The notes under the pieces were generated by a model. That model worked only from the letters and a program-made list of their open reading frames with translations, was not told the DNA's origin and ran no database searches. This document shows, piece by piece, positions 8,343-17,377 of a stretch of DNA of 64,000 nt (the stretch's first letter is position 1; the number at the start of each line of letters is the position of its first letter). Source of the DNA: Actinomycetota bacterium (GTDB taxonomy: Bacteria > Actinomycetota > Acidimicrobiia > IMCC26256 > PALSA-610); contig SXJP01000017.1 of the NCBI GenBank assembly GCA_005779395.1, positions 1 to 64,000 on the forward strand, in the 5' to 3' direction. Position numbers and translations under genes: made by a program.

Positions 8343-9434
8343 CTAGCCCCCGACCTTGGAATCGGCAGCAACAACCCCTGCGGCTTTATTACGCGCCAAC
8401 GCCTCGTTGCCAGCCTCAGTACCTACCGGAAAATGGCAAGCTGCCACATGCGCTAGCTCGTCCTGCTGAATGAGCGGCGGCTCTACTTCGGTGCAAATGG
8501 GCTGTGCGTACGGACACCTTGCAGCAAACCTGCAACCAGCGGGAGGATCTACAAGGTCCGGCGGTCGACCAGGAATCGACTCGAGGTGGCTATGGCTCGG
8601 CAATGCAAGTTTCGGAATTGACTTGAACAACGCCTCTGTGTACGGGTGACGCATAGACGAAAAGAGGGCTCTCGTCGGGGCCTTCTCGACAATCTTGCCT
8701 GCGTACATGACCGCGATCTCGTCTGCTCTGCCAGCCACGACGCCGAGGTCGTGCGTGACGAGAATCATGGCCATAAACCGCTCGCGCTGCTGTTCGTCGA
8801 GAAGGTCGAGAATCTGGGCTTGAATAGTTACGTCGAGCGCTGTTGTCGGCTCGTCTGCAAACAAGATCTTGGGGCCACAAGCAAGCGCCACCGCGAGCAT
8901 GACACGCTGCCGCATGCCGCCAGAAAACTCGAACGGATACTGACTCACACGCCGTGCAGGTTCAGGAATACCGACAGAACGAAGTAGTTCGGTAGCGGTT
9001 TCGTTGGCGAACGACTTCGAGACATCGAGGTGATAGCGGAGCGACTCTGTGATCTGCTTGCCGACCTTCATCACAGGATTGAGCGCAGTCATTGGGTCTT
9101 GGAAGACCATCGACATTTCGGTTCCCCAGATGCCAGCCATCTCTGACGCCTTAGCCGAGCCGATCTCTTCGCCGTTATAGCGAATGCTTCCTGATCGCAC
9201 GACGTTGCGTGGGGGCAAGAGACCCATGATCGACTTGCTGAGCACCGACTTGCCGCAACCAGATTCGCCAACAATGCCAAGTGTCTTTCCACGCTCAAGA
9301 GTGAAGCTCACGCCATCTACTGCACGCACCAAGCCGCGTGGCGTCTTGAAGTGGGTGGCAACGTCGTTGACTTCGAGTAGCGGCCCAGCGTAAGAGTCTG
9401 TGCCGAAGTCTCTAGTGGTTTTCTTCGACCTCAT
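8343..9434 (-). CDS. peptide-type ABC importer ATPase (DppD/OppD-like)
   Basis: A 363-residue ATPase that pairs with the adjacent DppF-like subunit. It shows Walker [10 protein letters not shown], the signature [14 protein letters not shown], Walker [13 protein letters not shown], the switch His in LVTHDLG and a C-terminal cysteine segment [18 protein letters not shown] typical of this family. The ATG at 9434 overlaps the stop of the DppC-like gene by four bases (ATGA). Confidence 0.93.
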   Translation of the reverse strand: MRSKKTTRDFGTDSYAGPLLEVNDVATHFKTPRGLVRAVDGVSFTLERGKTLGIVGESGCGKSVLSKSIMGLLPPRNVVRSGSIRYNGEEIGSAKASEMAGIWGTEMSMVFQDPMTALNPVMKVGKQITESLRYHLDVSKSFANETATELLRSVGIPEPARRVSQYPFEFSGGMRQRVMLAVALACGPKILFADEPTTALDVTIQAQILDLLDEQQRERFMAMILVTHDLGVVAGRADEIAVMYAGKIVEKAPTRALFSSMRHPYTEALFKSIPKLALPSHSHLESIPGRPPDLVDPPAGCRFAARCPYAQPICTEVEPPLIQQDELAHVAACHFPVGTEAGNEALARNKAAGVVAADSKVGG

Positions 9435-10336
9435 ACTGCGGCCTCTCGCACATCGAAGCGAGCACGAACGATGTCGCCAAGGAAGTTCAGCGACGTGACA
9501 GTCAGGAAAATGACGATTACAGGTTCGAAGACGATGTGAGGCGTCCCTAGAAGCAACAAGCTTTGTCCACCAACAATGATGTTGCCCAAGGAAGGTACAT
9601 CGGCAGGCAGGCCAGCTCCTGCGAAGCTAATCCCGGCCTCGGCAACCATGATGACTGCGATACCTAGAAGTGCAATCGAAAACATCGCAGGCGCGACATT
9701 CGGCAGGACTTCACGGAAGATGATTCTAAAATTCTTTGCACCCTGAGCTTTAGCTGCCAAAACGAAGTCCCGCTGCGACCAGACAAGAGTGTTTGCCCGC
9801 GTAATTCTGCCGACCACGGGCGCGGTCACAACACCAAGCGCAAAGATAAGCACAATCATTTTGCGCCCATTACTCGGGAACTGGTTCATGCCGTCGCTAC
9901 CGATGTATGGCGATGCCAATACTGCGACGAGTGCAATTGCGAGTACAAGTTGCGGAATCGCGAGCAACATCGACATCGCACCGGTGATCACCGTGTCGAC
10001 CTTGCCCTTGAAATAACCGGCGATGAGACCGGCTGTCCCCCCCAACAAGAATCCGAGGGCGATTGCGCCAAGTGCGACCATCATCGAGTTTCTGATGCCC
10101 CAAACCAACTTGTCGACCATATCGACGCCACGCTGATCGCCACCAAGAGGAAATCCAGGGGCAATGAATGGCCCGACCTTAAGCGCCTCGAGATGCGAAG
10201 TCGCGTAGTCATCGAATGGCAACCATGGAGCGAGGAACGCGACGAGGCTAACAAAGGTCATCCATGCGAGCGAAAGAACTCCGGCGATCCCGAGTTTCTT
10301 TGTCGCGGCCTTTTCAACCTTGACCTTGTCAGCCAT
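9431..10336 (-). CDS. ABC importer permease (DppC-like)
   Basis: A 301-residue integral membrane subunit. The cytoplasmic N-terminus is followed by a first membrane helix (LSLAWMTFVSLVAFLAPWL), a periplasmic stretch containing HLEALKVGPFIAPGFPLGGDQRG and a BPD permease core of about five helices. The EAA-loop region AAKAQGAKNFRIIFREVLPN contacts the ATPases. The ATG at 10336 was chosen because MADKVKVEK gives the usual N-terminus and it overlaps the DppB-like stop by eight bases. An upstream in-frame extension would sit wholly inside dppB. Confidence 0.92.
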   Translation of the reverse strand: MADKVKVEKAATKKLGIAGVLSLAWMTFVSLVAFLAPWLPFDDYATSHLEALKVGPFIAPGFPLGGDQRGVDMVDKLVWGIRNSMMVALGAIALGFLLGGTAGLIAGYFKGKVDTVITGAMSMLLAIPQLVLAIALVAVLASPYIGSDGMNQFPSNGRKMIVLIFALGVVTAPVVGRITRANTLVWSQRDFVLAAKAQGAKNFRIIFREVLPNVAPAMFSIALLGIAVIMVAEAGISFAGAGLPADVPSLGNIIVGGQSLLLLGTPHIVFEPVIVIFLTVTSLNFLGDIVRARFDVREAAV

Positions 10337-11273
10337 TGCGTACCCGCGGATCGACGATTTGGTAGAACACATCCACAATTAGGTTGACCCCAACGTAGAA
10401 GAATGCGATAAGCGCAACGGAGCTCTGAAGAGCCACGTACTGTTTCGCGCTAATGGCTTCGACGATGAGCCTGCCCATGCCTGGCAAGGTGAACACGATC
10501 TCAAGAACCACAGCGCCACCGATGAGCGCCCCAATGTTGAGACCAGCAACGGTTAACAAGGTGAGGCTCGACGGCTTGAGCGCGTGCATCCACAAGATAC
10601 GACGCGCCGACATTCCCTTAGCTTTCGCCATAAGGATGAAGTCCTCTTGCAAAGTCTGAATCATGTCGCTACGCAAAAGTCTCATATAACTCGCGACCTG
10701 CCCAGCAGCGAGGCTGATCGACGGCAACGCAAGCGACCTGAAGTGCTCGCCCAAGTTCTCGCTAGGTGAGACGTAGCCGCCGACGGGTAACCAGCGCCCC
10801 TTCACACCCACCCAATAGATGAGTATCAGACCAAAAGCAAAGTTCGGAAGAGAAATCGCGCCGAACGCCAATGCGTTGATAACCCGATCGAGCACTGATC
10901 CGGCCTTATATGCCGATAGCACCCCGAGCGGAATTGCGATTACGAGTGTGATGATCATCGCGTAGACCATCATGAACATGCTTACAGGCAATGCAGGCTT
11001 CAGCTGATCCCATACGGGTCGGCTACCTGTGACGCTGTAGTAGTTACCGAAGTCGCCGCTAGCAAAATCTTTAGTCCAATTCCCGAATCGTACAAACACG
11101 TTTTGGTCTAGACCCAGATCGTGGCGAATGACTGCGATTTGTTCCTCGCTAGCGAATCCAGCTACCGATGCTGCGGGATCTCCAGGCGTGAGGTCGATCA
11201 GCAACGACGTGAACAGTGACACGAAGAACACGACGACTACTAGTACTAACAGTCTTCGTGCTAACGCTCTCAT
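10329..11273 (-). CDS. ABC importer permease (DppB-like)
   Basis: A 314-residue membrane subunit beginning with a single N-terminal helix, then a periplasmic domain (GDPAASVAGFASEEQIAVIRHDLGLD) that is diagnostic for the DppB/OppB type, then about five helices. The EAA loop is in MAKAKGMSARRILWMHALKPS, and the C-terminus ends YQIVDPRVRNG as is usual. It lies 49 bases after the binding-protein gene and is coupled to the DppC-like gene by an 8-base overlap. Confidence 0.93.
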   Translation of the reverse strand: MRALARRLLVLVVVVFFVSLFTSLLIDLTPGDPAASVAGFASEEQIAVIRHDLGLDQNVFVRFGNWTKDFASGDFGNYYSVTGSRPVWDQLKPALPVSMFMMVYAMIITLVIAIPLGVLSAYKAGSVLDRVINALAFGAISLPNFAFGLILIYWVGVKGRWLPVGGYVSPSENLGEHFRSLALPSISLAAGQVASYMRLLRSDMIQTLQEDFILMAKAKGMSARRILWMHALKPSSLTLLTVAGLNIGALIGGAVVLEIVFTLPGMGRLIVEAISAKQYVALQSSVALIAFFYVGVNLIVDVFYQIVDPRVRNG

Positions 11274-11322
11274 TGCTCCATTTAGCTTCTGATCGACCTC
11301 AACTTCTGCCTACGGATTTTTC

Positions 11323-13011
11323 CTAGTTAGCTAGCCAAACACCTGACATGTCGTGCCCAACGGCAAGACCGTCAAACGGACTCGATCCAACAGCGTCGGG
11401 GGAATCTGCCGTCGGCAGGTTCGGTCCAAACACGCCACGGACATTCGGTGCACCTGGGATGCCCCAGAGTGAGTAGAAGCCCCAAATGTTCAGTTGCTGC
11501 TCGTTGAAGCGGACGTTGAGTTCTTCGTAGATGGCTTTGCGCTTGGCTGGGTCGGTCTCCGAGCGTCCTTCGTCGAGCAGCCTCGAGACTTCTGTGTCTG
11601 CGAAACGTGCGAAGTTGACAGGGTTACCCGGGCTGTACCACCAGACGTACTCAGTGTCTGGGTCGAAACCTGGGTGGTTACGCCAACCCATCGCCTGGAA
11701 GTCGCCGCCGATCGCAACGTCGATGTAGTTGGCCTGAAGTGCAGTCTGGATTTCGACCTTCATGCCAGCCTTCTCCAAGTACGACTTCGCAAGAGTCGCT
11801 GTGTCGACTGAAGCAGCATCCGGCGTCGAGTACAGAGAGAACTCAAGTGGCTTGCCTGTCTCTGCCGTGTACTTCGCTACGTATTCCTTAGCGAGGTCAA
11901 GGTCGAACGCCGGAAGCTTCTGGTCGGGGAGGTAACCCATGACACCGGGACCGAACGGACCCGTGGCACGCTGCGGGAGACCTTCATTGCGGACGATGTT
12001 GAGTTCGTCGAAGTTCATTGCATGTGCGTACGCAAAGCGAGCATTGATGTTGTTAAACGGCTCCTTCGAGTTGTTCAACAATGTGTATGTCACTTCTGGG
12101 AACTTGTCGCTCTCAACCATCGAGATGTCGCCGCTCTCGACTGAAAGTCGAAGCGCAGCGATACCTTCGGCAGTGTCTGTGTGCGCCATTGTGTACTGGC
12201 CGGTCTGGATACCGCTGACCAACGCAGAGGTCTCAACGACGGGCTTGTAAGTGATCTTGTCGAGGTACGGAAGCTGAACGCCATCGGCGTCTTTGCGCCA
12301 GTAGTTCTCGTTCTTGACGAGCGTGAGGTGGTCGTTTTGGACCCAGTCGCCCTCAAACTTGAATGGACCGGTTCCGATCATCTGGTCGTTGCAGTGATCG
12401 ACCGAATCAAGTTGAGCCTGTGCGACGATCCCGATACGGCCAGAGCCGAACAGGAACGAGTCGAACGCTGCCCACGGCTTCTTCATCTTTACAGAGACCG
12501 TAAGCGGGTCGACTACCGACACTGTGTCGATGTTCGAGAAGACGAACACGAACAACAGCGGGCTTCGCGGTGGCTTGTACTTGCCGCGGTACGCGTCGAG
12601 GTTGTTTTTCACGACCTCTGCTGTGAGGTCCGAACCATCGTGGAACTTGATGCCCTCACGTAACGTGATGGTCCACTCTGTGGCATCGGCGTTTGGCACT
12701 AGCGACTTGGCCAAGAACGGCTCGACTGTTCCATCGGAGTTCGGCACAGCTAGGTAGTCGTAGATCGTGCGAGCGACCTGGATACCAGCGATGGCTAGCT
12801 GTGCTTCTGGGAGGCACCAGCCGTCGTCGCTCTCGGCTTCGAGCGCGTACACGACCTCACCACCGACAACGGGCTTGCCCTCAGGGACCGTAGACCCGCT
12901 GCTGGTCGTGTCCGAGGTTCCGCCACCGCCACCACAGGCTGCGACGACCATTCCGATTGTGAGCGCAGTGGCAAGCCACCGGTATTGACGTACTCGAATC
13001 CGTGAGGTCAC
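11323..13011 (-). CDS. peptide-type ABC importer binding lipoprotein
   Basis: A 562-residue extracytoplasmic solute-binding protein of the SBP_bac_5 class. The signal peptide ends in the lipobox VVAAC, making Cys26 the lipidated residue, followed by a Gly/Ser/Thr linker. Family features include SLVPNADATEWTITLREGIKFHDG (N-terminal lobe) and WWYSPGNPVNFARFADTEV near the end. GTG start with GGGGGAG just upstream. First gene of the five-gene importer operon. The class binds peptides, nickel, opines or oligosaccharides, and the ligand here is not predictable by eye. Confidence 0.9.
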   Translation of the reverse strand: MTSRIRVRQYRWLATALTIGMVVAACGGGGGTSDTTSSGSTVPEGKPVVGGEVVYALEAESDDGWCLPEAQLAIAGIQVARTIYDYLAVPNSDGTVEPFLAKSLVPNADATEWTITLREGIKFHDGSDLTAEVVKNNLDAYRGKYKPPRSPLLFVFVFSNIDTVSVVDPLTVSVKMKKPWAAFDSFLFGSGRIGIVAQAQLDSVDHCNDQMIGTGPFKFEGDWVQNDHLTLVKNENYWRKDADGVQLPYLDKITYKPVVETSALVSGIQTGQYTMAHTDTAEGIAALRLSVESGDISMVESDKFPEVTYTLLNNSKEPFNNINARFAYAHAMNFDELNIVRNEGLPQRATGPFGPGVMGYLPDQKLPAFDLDLAKEYVAKYTAETGKPLEFSLYSTPDAASVDTATLAKSYLEKAGMKVEIQTALQANYIDVAIGGDFQAMGWRNHPGFDPDTEYVWWYSPGNPVNFARFADTEVSRLLDEGRSETDPAKRKAIYEELNVRFNEQQLNIWGFYSLWGIPGAPNVRGVFGPNLPTADSPDAVGSSPFDGLAVGHDMSGVWLAN

Positions 13012-13145
13012 GGCTCCCCCTTTTGGCGCCCCATCAAAGTGGCAACCGTTGCTGGTTTGTAAGTATTCGAACTGTCGCTAGAGGGCAGGCCCTCAAGTGA
13101 GGCAGGACGATAGCGCCGAACGCTACGCAACAGGTGCCTCTGTTG
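13012..13145 (-). promoter_or_regulatory. upstream region of first importer
   Basis: A 134-base gap between the thiolase-like stop and the binding-protein start. It contains GAGGGCAGGCCCTC at 13081-13094, a perfect 6-2-6 palindrome about 70 bases before the GTG, which looks like an operator. TTGACA on the - strand at 13145-13140 could be a -35 box, but the hexamer 17 bases on (GTAGCG) is a poor -10, so I do not call a promoter. Confidence 0.4.
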
Positions 13146-14654
13146 TCAAAATATCTCTGCGATGTGTCCGACGGTGGCTCCGTACGGAGTAGCGAACTCC
13201 TGCGGCCGAATTGCGACAGATGTCCCAACGAGTTCTTTAGCTTCTGCCGTTGCGGCCGCCACGGGATCGTTGACCTTCGCATATGCCCTCGAACGACCTT
13301 CGTCTACATCGGCTATCAAAATGACTGATTCCGGCGCGAGATCGGCTCCATGGACGACCGTATACGCGACGACCGACCCTGGACCGGTCACTCCTTGCGA
13401 AATTGGCACCGGATCAGGACCGCTGATCACTGCATCTGCAGGCGCAATTGGACTACCAGGTTCTATTGAACTAGAACTTGGGCGACCCGAGTAGATGCCG
13501 AACACATGTTTCGTGTTCATCATGCCAACTCCACTGACTAGGCCTAGCTCCGCTGGATCCTCGCGAAGCCGACGACACATCGCTGCTACCGAGTGAACCA
13601 TGTAGCCACTCGCCGGGCTCCCGAAATACGGGAGGCCGCCAGTGATTGTCAAGCCACGAGAATCTGTCGTCTCAATGCCGAGGGCATCGCACGCGAAGTT
13701 CAGACTCGACGGGAAACACGAATAGAGATCCAAGTGCGCGATGTCATCGATACCGACACCCGCCGTGCGCATTGCTCGTTGGCTAGCTGTGCGCATCGCA
13801 GGGCTGTGATGCATTTCGCGATGTTCTGCGATATAGACCGGATCAGTGTCGTAGCCATACCCGCGCACGTAGACGCGCCGATCCGAAGGAACGCCAAGCC
13901 GATTTGCTGCACCGTCACTGGCAACTATCACCGCCGCTGCCATATCAACGTTCATCATCGAAACCATCAGCTTCGTGTACGGGTAAGCAGCCATGCGATT
14001 TGCTGGCGTCGGCTCTAAAATTTCTTGAACGCTTCGCTCAACCTGAAACCACGCTTCTGGATTCCCTGCAGCAAGTGTCGTCATCGGACTCAGCATCTCT
14101 GCGATCTGCTCACGGTAATCATCGAGAGCGATCCCGAGATGAGCGCGACGCGCGCTGTCAAACAACGCGAACGCATTGAGCGCCGAGACGAGATCATGTG
14201 CGATCTCTGCAGGATGTAGTGGCGCCTCCCATGGAAAAGGACGCTTCTCTGTCGGCCTATACGAATACTTTGGTCTTTCGCCTCGCTTGCGTATGGCTGA
14301 CTGAGAACCGAGCGCTTCAGCGCTCGCTATTGCGACAACATCGAGAGTCCCAGACTCGATCTCCTCCGCGGCACGATTAACGATCTGTTGGCCACTGGTG
14401 CCGCCGATCGCCTGGTAGTGGGTGGCTCGTGGCGTGATGCCGAGGCGCTCGGAGAGTCTCAATAGCGGGTCGTCATATTGGGTGGTCTGACAGTAGGTAG
14501 TTGCGAGCAAGTCGATGGCGCTTAGAACGTTTTTTCCGCCACTGTCGGTCGCAGCCGTTTGGAGAACCTCTTGCCACATATCGAGAGGTTCCGGCGTATC
14601 AAGTCCTCGATAAGTGGTCGAGGCGACGCCGATAACGCACGGATTGCGGCTCAT
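13146..14654 (-). CDS. thiolase-fold protein lacking the active Cys
   Basis: A 502-residue thiolase-superfamily protein of the actinobacterial acetyl-CoA acetyltransferase/SCPx type, with a C-terminal beta-rich domain. A thiolase needs a nucleophilic Cys in a CxS/G context in the N-terminal half. Here the corresponding segment reads AIGGTSGQQIVNRAAEEI, with no Cys. The second-half loop is LPYFGSPASGYMVHSVAAM rather than the usual GHPxGATG. It keeps the fold (LDLYSCFPSS, SGVGMMNTKHVFG) but probably does not perform classical Claisen chemistry. It may be a non-condensing partner or an aldolase-type subunit. It lies two bases after the crotonase gene, so the two are co-transcribed. Confidence 0.82.
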   Translation of the reverse strand: MSRNPCVIGVASTTYRGLDTPEPLDMWQEVLQTAATDSGGKNVLSAIDLLATTYCQTTQYDDPLLRLSERLGITPRATHYQAIGGTSGQQIVNRAAEEIESGTLDVVAIASAEALGSQSAIRKRGERPKYSYRPTEKRPFPWEAPLHPAEIAHDLVSALNAFALFDSARRAHLGIALDDYREQIAEMLSPMTTLAAGNPEAWFQVERSVQEILEPTPANRMAAYPYTKLMVSMMNVDMAAAVIVASDGAANRLGVPSDRRVYVRGYGYDTDPVYIAEHREMHHSPAMRTASQRAMRTAGVGIDDIAHLDLYSCFPSSLNFACDALGIETTDSRGLTITGGLPYFGSPASGYMVHSVAAMCRRLREDPAELGLVSGVGMMNTKHVFGIYSGRPSSSSIEPGSPIAPADAVISGPDPVPISQGVTGPGSVVAYTVVHGADLAPESVILIADVDEGRSRAYAKVNDPVAAATAEAKELVGTSVAIRPQEFATPYGATVGHIAEIF

Positions 14655-14656
14655 CT

Positions 14657-15568
14657 CTAGCGGGCCTGCCAGTTGGGCTTGCGTTTTTCGGCGAATGCTT
14701 TTGGTCCTTCCTTGGCATCCTCAGAGCTAAAAATCTTGCGGCTGAGCTTGCTCTCTCTAGCAAACGCTGTACTCAGTCTGCGCCCGAGACTTTCGAGAAT
14801 CTCGCGCGCTTCAGCCGGGAGTCCTTCTACGCCCGAGAGGCCCCTAAGGCCTGCCCTCAGGATTCCTAACTCTTCTTCATCGTGATAAAGCCCAGATAAT
14901 GCCGACTGCTTAGTCGCTTGTACCGCTAGTGGCGCGTTCTCGACGATTCGATTGGCGTAATTGCGTGCCGTGTCTAGGAGTTCATCGCGATCGACGACCG
15001 CGTTTAACAATCCCATCTGCAATGCGCGTTCGGCAGGAATCAGATCGGCACACAACAAGAACTCCATCGCTTGGGCCCAAGGGATCTGCCGAGGCAGGCG
15101 GACGGTTGTGCCTCCGCCCGCGAATAGGCCACGTGAAGGTTCCATCACGGCGAACTTCGCTTCTGTGCACGCCACACGAATGTCGGTCCCGCCTAGCATT
15201 TCCATCCCACCAGCGGTACAGAAGCCGTTGACTGCTGCGATCACCGGCTTGTTGAGTTCATAGTTGCGAAGAACGGCCTTGGTGCCGTCGTCGAGCCGAT
15301 AGCCATTGATTTCAGATCTTCCTCCGCTCGCGATCTCAGCCTGCAGTTTTGTTATTTCGGGAATGTAAGACTTGAGATCGGCACCAGAAAAGAACGCCTC
15401 GCCGACACCTGTGACGATTGCGACCCAAGCCGAGTCATCGTCGCGGAAGCGGTCCCACGCTTCTCGGAGCAATTTGAAGTGCTCCATGTCGGCCGAGTTT
15501 CGCGATTCTGGCCTGTCGATCGTTATGAGCACGACATGTTCTGCGTCCTGTGCGTAATGGATAGCCAT
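14657..15568 (-). CDS. enoyl-CoA hydratase/isomerase family protein
   Basis: A 303-residue crotonase-fold protein acting on CoA thioesters. The two oxyanion-hole segments are FFSGADLKS (near residue 61) and NGFCTAGGMEML (near residue 115). C-terminal helices include SSEDAKEGPKAFAEKRKPNWQ, the usual crotonase ending. In GTTVRLPRQIPW the position of the first catalytic acid of classical hydratase is not Glu, so isomerase, hydrolase or another crotonase activity is possible. First gene of a two-gene operon with the thiolase-like protein. Divergent from the hydroxyacid dehydrogenase. Confidence 0.88.
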   Translation of the reverse strand: MAIHYAQDAEHVVLITIDRPESRNSADMEHFKLLREAWDRFRDDDSAWVAIVTGVGEAFFSGADLKSYIPEITKLQAEIASGGRSEINGYRLDDGTKAVLRNYELNKPVIAAVNGFCTAGGMEMLGGTDIRVACTEAKFAVMEPSRGLFAGGGTTVRLPRQIPWAQAMEFLLCADLIPAERALQMGLLNAVVDRDELLDTARNYANRIVENAPLAVQATKQSALSGLYHDEEELGILRAGLRGLSGVEGLPAEAREILESLGRRLSTAFARESKLSRKIFSSEDAKEGPKAFAEKRKPNWQAR

Positions 15569-15623
15569 AGTGGCAGTGACAGTACTTACCTAAATGCCTT
15601 TCCGCGGCTTTTCGGACTAGAAA

Positions 15624-15653
15624 CTGACGATTGTGTCAGGTATCTGCGATACT
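15624..15653 (+). promoter_or_regulatory. predicted promoter, leaderless start
   Basis: CTGACG at 15624-15629 and GATACT at 15648-15653, 18 bases apart, are plausible -35 and -10 boxes. Transcription would begin within a few bases of the ATG at 15661, giving a leaderless mRNA, which is common in actinobacteria. No Shine-Dalgarno sequence precedes that ATG, which agrees. Confidence 0.4.
15625..15638. promoter_or_regulatory. weak copy of TGACACNNGTGTCA operator
   Basis: TGACGATTGTGTCA keeps the right half-site GTGTCA and the outer TGAC of the left half-site. The following GGT is also shared with the site at 23484. It overlaps the predicted -35 region of the hydroxyacid dehydrogenase promoter. 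Confidence 0.4.
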
Positions 15654-15660
15654 CACGCCC

Positions 15661-16656
15661 ATGTCTTCTGACCCCGTCGCTCTCGTTACAGCCCCATTTC
15701 GCGGCGCTGGACTCGATCAACTCGAGTCACGTTGCAAAGTCGTGCTCGATCCATGGATTGAACATCGGCCCTTGCGCTTGTATCGAGCGAGCGATCTCGC
15801 CGAACGCATCGATACCGAAAACGCAGACGTGCTCATCGTCGAGTCAGACAGCGTCAAGGGTCCAGTATTCGAGCGCCGTCTGCGAGTAATCGGGTGTTGC
15901 CGTGGCGACCCTAAGAACGTCGATGTCGTTGGCGCTACCGCCGCGGGGATACCCGTCTTGCGCGCGCCGGGACGCAATGCAGATGGTGTCGCCGAAATGA
16001 CCATCGCACTGCTCTTTGCCGTGAACCGTTGGATCATCGAGAGCGACCGGGACGTGCGGACAGGTCAAGTCTACGCGAACGGAATCATTCCATATCAGCG
16101 TTACCGCGCATGGCAATTAGCAGGGCGCACAGCGGCGATAATCGGACTCGGCGCCGTTGGACGCGCAACCAAGTGGCGCCTCGAGGGTCTCGGCATGAAT
16201 GTGCTCAGTTACGACCCATACAACCCAGAGGCGACTCACCGAACACCGCAAGACCTCGCTGCGTTGCTAGCAGAGGCAGACGTCGTGAGCATCCATGCTT
16301 TGGTCACTCCTGAGACCGAGGGCCTCATCGGCGCGGACCAGTTTGCACAGATGAAACAAGGTGCGATCTTCATCAACTCGGCGCGCGCCCAAATCCACGA
16401 CACCGCCGCTCTGACTGAGTCGCTCGCGTGCGGGCACCTAGGTGGTGCCGGACTCGACCACTTCGTGGGTGAAGACATGGTTATAAACGATCCGCTTTGC
16501 GCGATGAACAACGTTGTGCTTACGCCGCACATCGCTGGCGCGACCTACGACACCGAAGCGAACCACTCGGCGATGATCGCCGCCGACGTCATACGGATAC
16601 TTGATGGTGAGAAGCCCGTCCACTGCGTGAACCCCGAAGTGTTGGAGAACAACTAA
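15661..16656 (+). CDS. D-2-hydroxyacid dehydrogenase family protein
   Basis: A 331-residue NAD-dependent dehydrogenase of the phosphoglycerate dehydrogenase-like family, interconverting a 2-oxoacid and a D-2-hydroxyacid. The Rossmann motif is AAIIGLGAVGRATKW. The substrate-binding Arg is in NSARAQIHD and the catalytic His in TPHIAGAT. The catalytic acid is expected after GLDHF, where VGED is seen instead of the usual FEEEP. There is no C-terminal ACT domain. The ATG at 15661 is preferred to a TTG at 15631, which would place the promoter elements inside the gene. Its stop shares one base with the aldolase start (TAATG), so they form a pathway pair. Confidence 0.87.
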   Translation: MSSDPVALVTAPFRGAGLDQLESRCKVVLDPWIEHRPLRLYRASDLAERIDTENADVLIVESDSVKGPVFERRLRVIGCCRGDPKNVDVVGATAAGIPVLRAPGRNADGVAEMTIALLFAVNRWIIESDRDVRTGQVYANGIIPYQRYRAWQLAGRTAAIIGLGAVGRATKWRLEGLGMNVLSYDPYNPEATHRTPQDLAALLAEADVVSIHALVTPETEGLIGADQFAQMKQGAIFINSARAQIHDTAALTESLACGHLGGAGLDHFVGEDMVINDPLCAMNNVVLTPHIAGATYDTEANHSAMIAADVIRILDGEKPVHCVNPEVLENN

Positions 16657-17312
16657 TGGCTTCAATCAAAATGACAGCGCCGGAGATCAAAGACCAACTT
16701 CTCGCAACTGCGAAGAAGATGATTGCACAAGGCCTAGTCGAAGGCACCTCAGGCAACTTGAGCGCGCGCCTCCCAGACGGCAACGTGGTCCTGACACCAA
16801 GCTCGCTGGCTTACGAAACGATGACGCTAGACGACTTGGTTGTCACCGATCTAGACGGCAACGTGGTCGAAGGTACGCGGTCGGCAACAACTGAGAAAGA
16901 CCTTCACTTGGCTTGCCTGCGGAAACACCAGGACATTCATGCTGTCATGCACTGTCACGCGATGTACTCAACGATGTTCGCGATCACTCATCAACCAATT
17001 CCATGCGTAATCGAAGAAGTTGATGTGTTCATCGGTGGCGATATTCCTGTTGCCAATTACAAGGTCACGGGAAGTGTCGAACTTGCTGAAGAAGTCAGCG
17101 AATGGGTTGGTGATCGCGCTGCGGTCTTGATGGCCAACCACGGGTTACTTACTGTCGGCAAAGACCCAGCCGACTGCCTCAAGCTCGCGCAACTCGTTGA
17201 GCGCACTGCCCAGATTGTCTGGGGAGCGAAATCCCTCGGCCCCCTCATCGAACTCCCGGAATCAACCAAGAAAAAGTTCGCACCGATCTACAAAATCATG
17301 AGATCGATGTAG
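16656..17312 (+). CDS. class II aldolase (L-fuculose-phosphate aldolase-like)
   Basis: A 218-residue zinc aldolase/adducin-family enzyme. Zinc ligands of the FucA type are visible: H99 and H101 in MHCHAMYST and H162 in ANHGLLTVG, with E80 in ATTEKD as catalytic acid/base. GTSGNLSAR (30-38) is the phosphate/substrate loop. These enzymes split or form a sugar phosphate to a C3 unit plus an aldehyde. Co-translated with the hydroxyacid dehydrogenase, which suggests breakdown of a sugar or sugar acid whose aldehyde or oxoacid product is then oxidised or reduced. FucA, RhaD and ribulose-phosphate epimerase-type activities cannot be separated by eye. Confidence 0.9.
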   Translation: MASIKMTAPEIKDQLLATAKKMIAQGLVEGTSGNLSARLPDGNVVLTPSSLAYETMTLDDLVVTDLDGNVVEGTRSATTEKDLHLACLRKHQDIHAVMHCHAMYSTMFAITHQPIPCVIEEVDVFIGGDIPVANYKVTGSVELAEEVSEWVGDRAAVLMANHGLLTVGKDPADCLKLAQLVERTAQIVWGAKSLGPLIELPESTKKKFAPIYKIMRSM

Positions 17313-17320
17313 TGACCGAC

Positions 17321-17357
17321 GGACAGTAGGGGGAACTCGGTGCCACCCCTACTGTCC
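17321..17357. terminator. bidirectional hairpin terminator
   Basis: A perfect 12-bp inverted repeat, GGACAGTAGGGG and CCCCTACTGTCC, with a 13-base loop, lies between the convergent stops of the aldolase (17312) and the lipoprotein (17378). Neither side has a strong T-run. Likely a terminator shared by both genes. Confidence 0.7.
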
Positions 17358-17377
17358 TAGATCTACGCTCTGACGAT

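Noticed and set aside
17321..17357. Small RNA or mobile-element end in the 12-bp inverted repeat
   Set aside because: Its position exactly between two convergent stops fits a shared terminator better. No transposase or target duplication is present.
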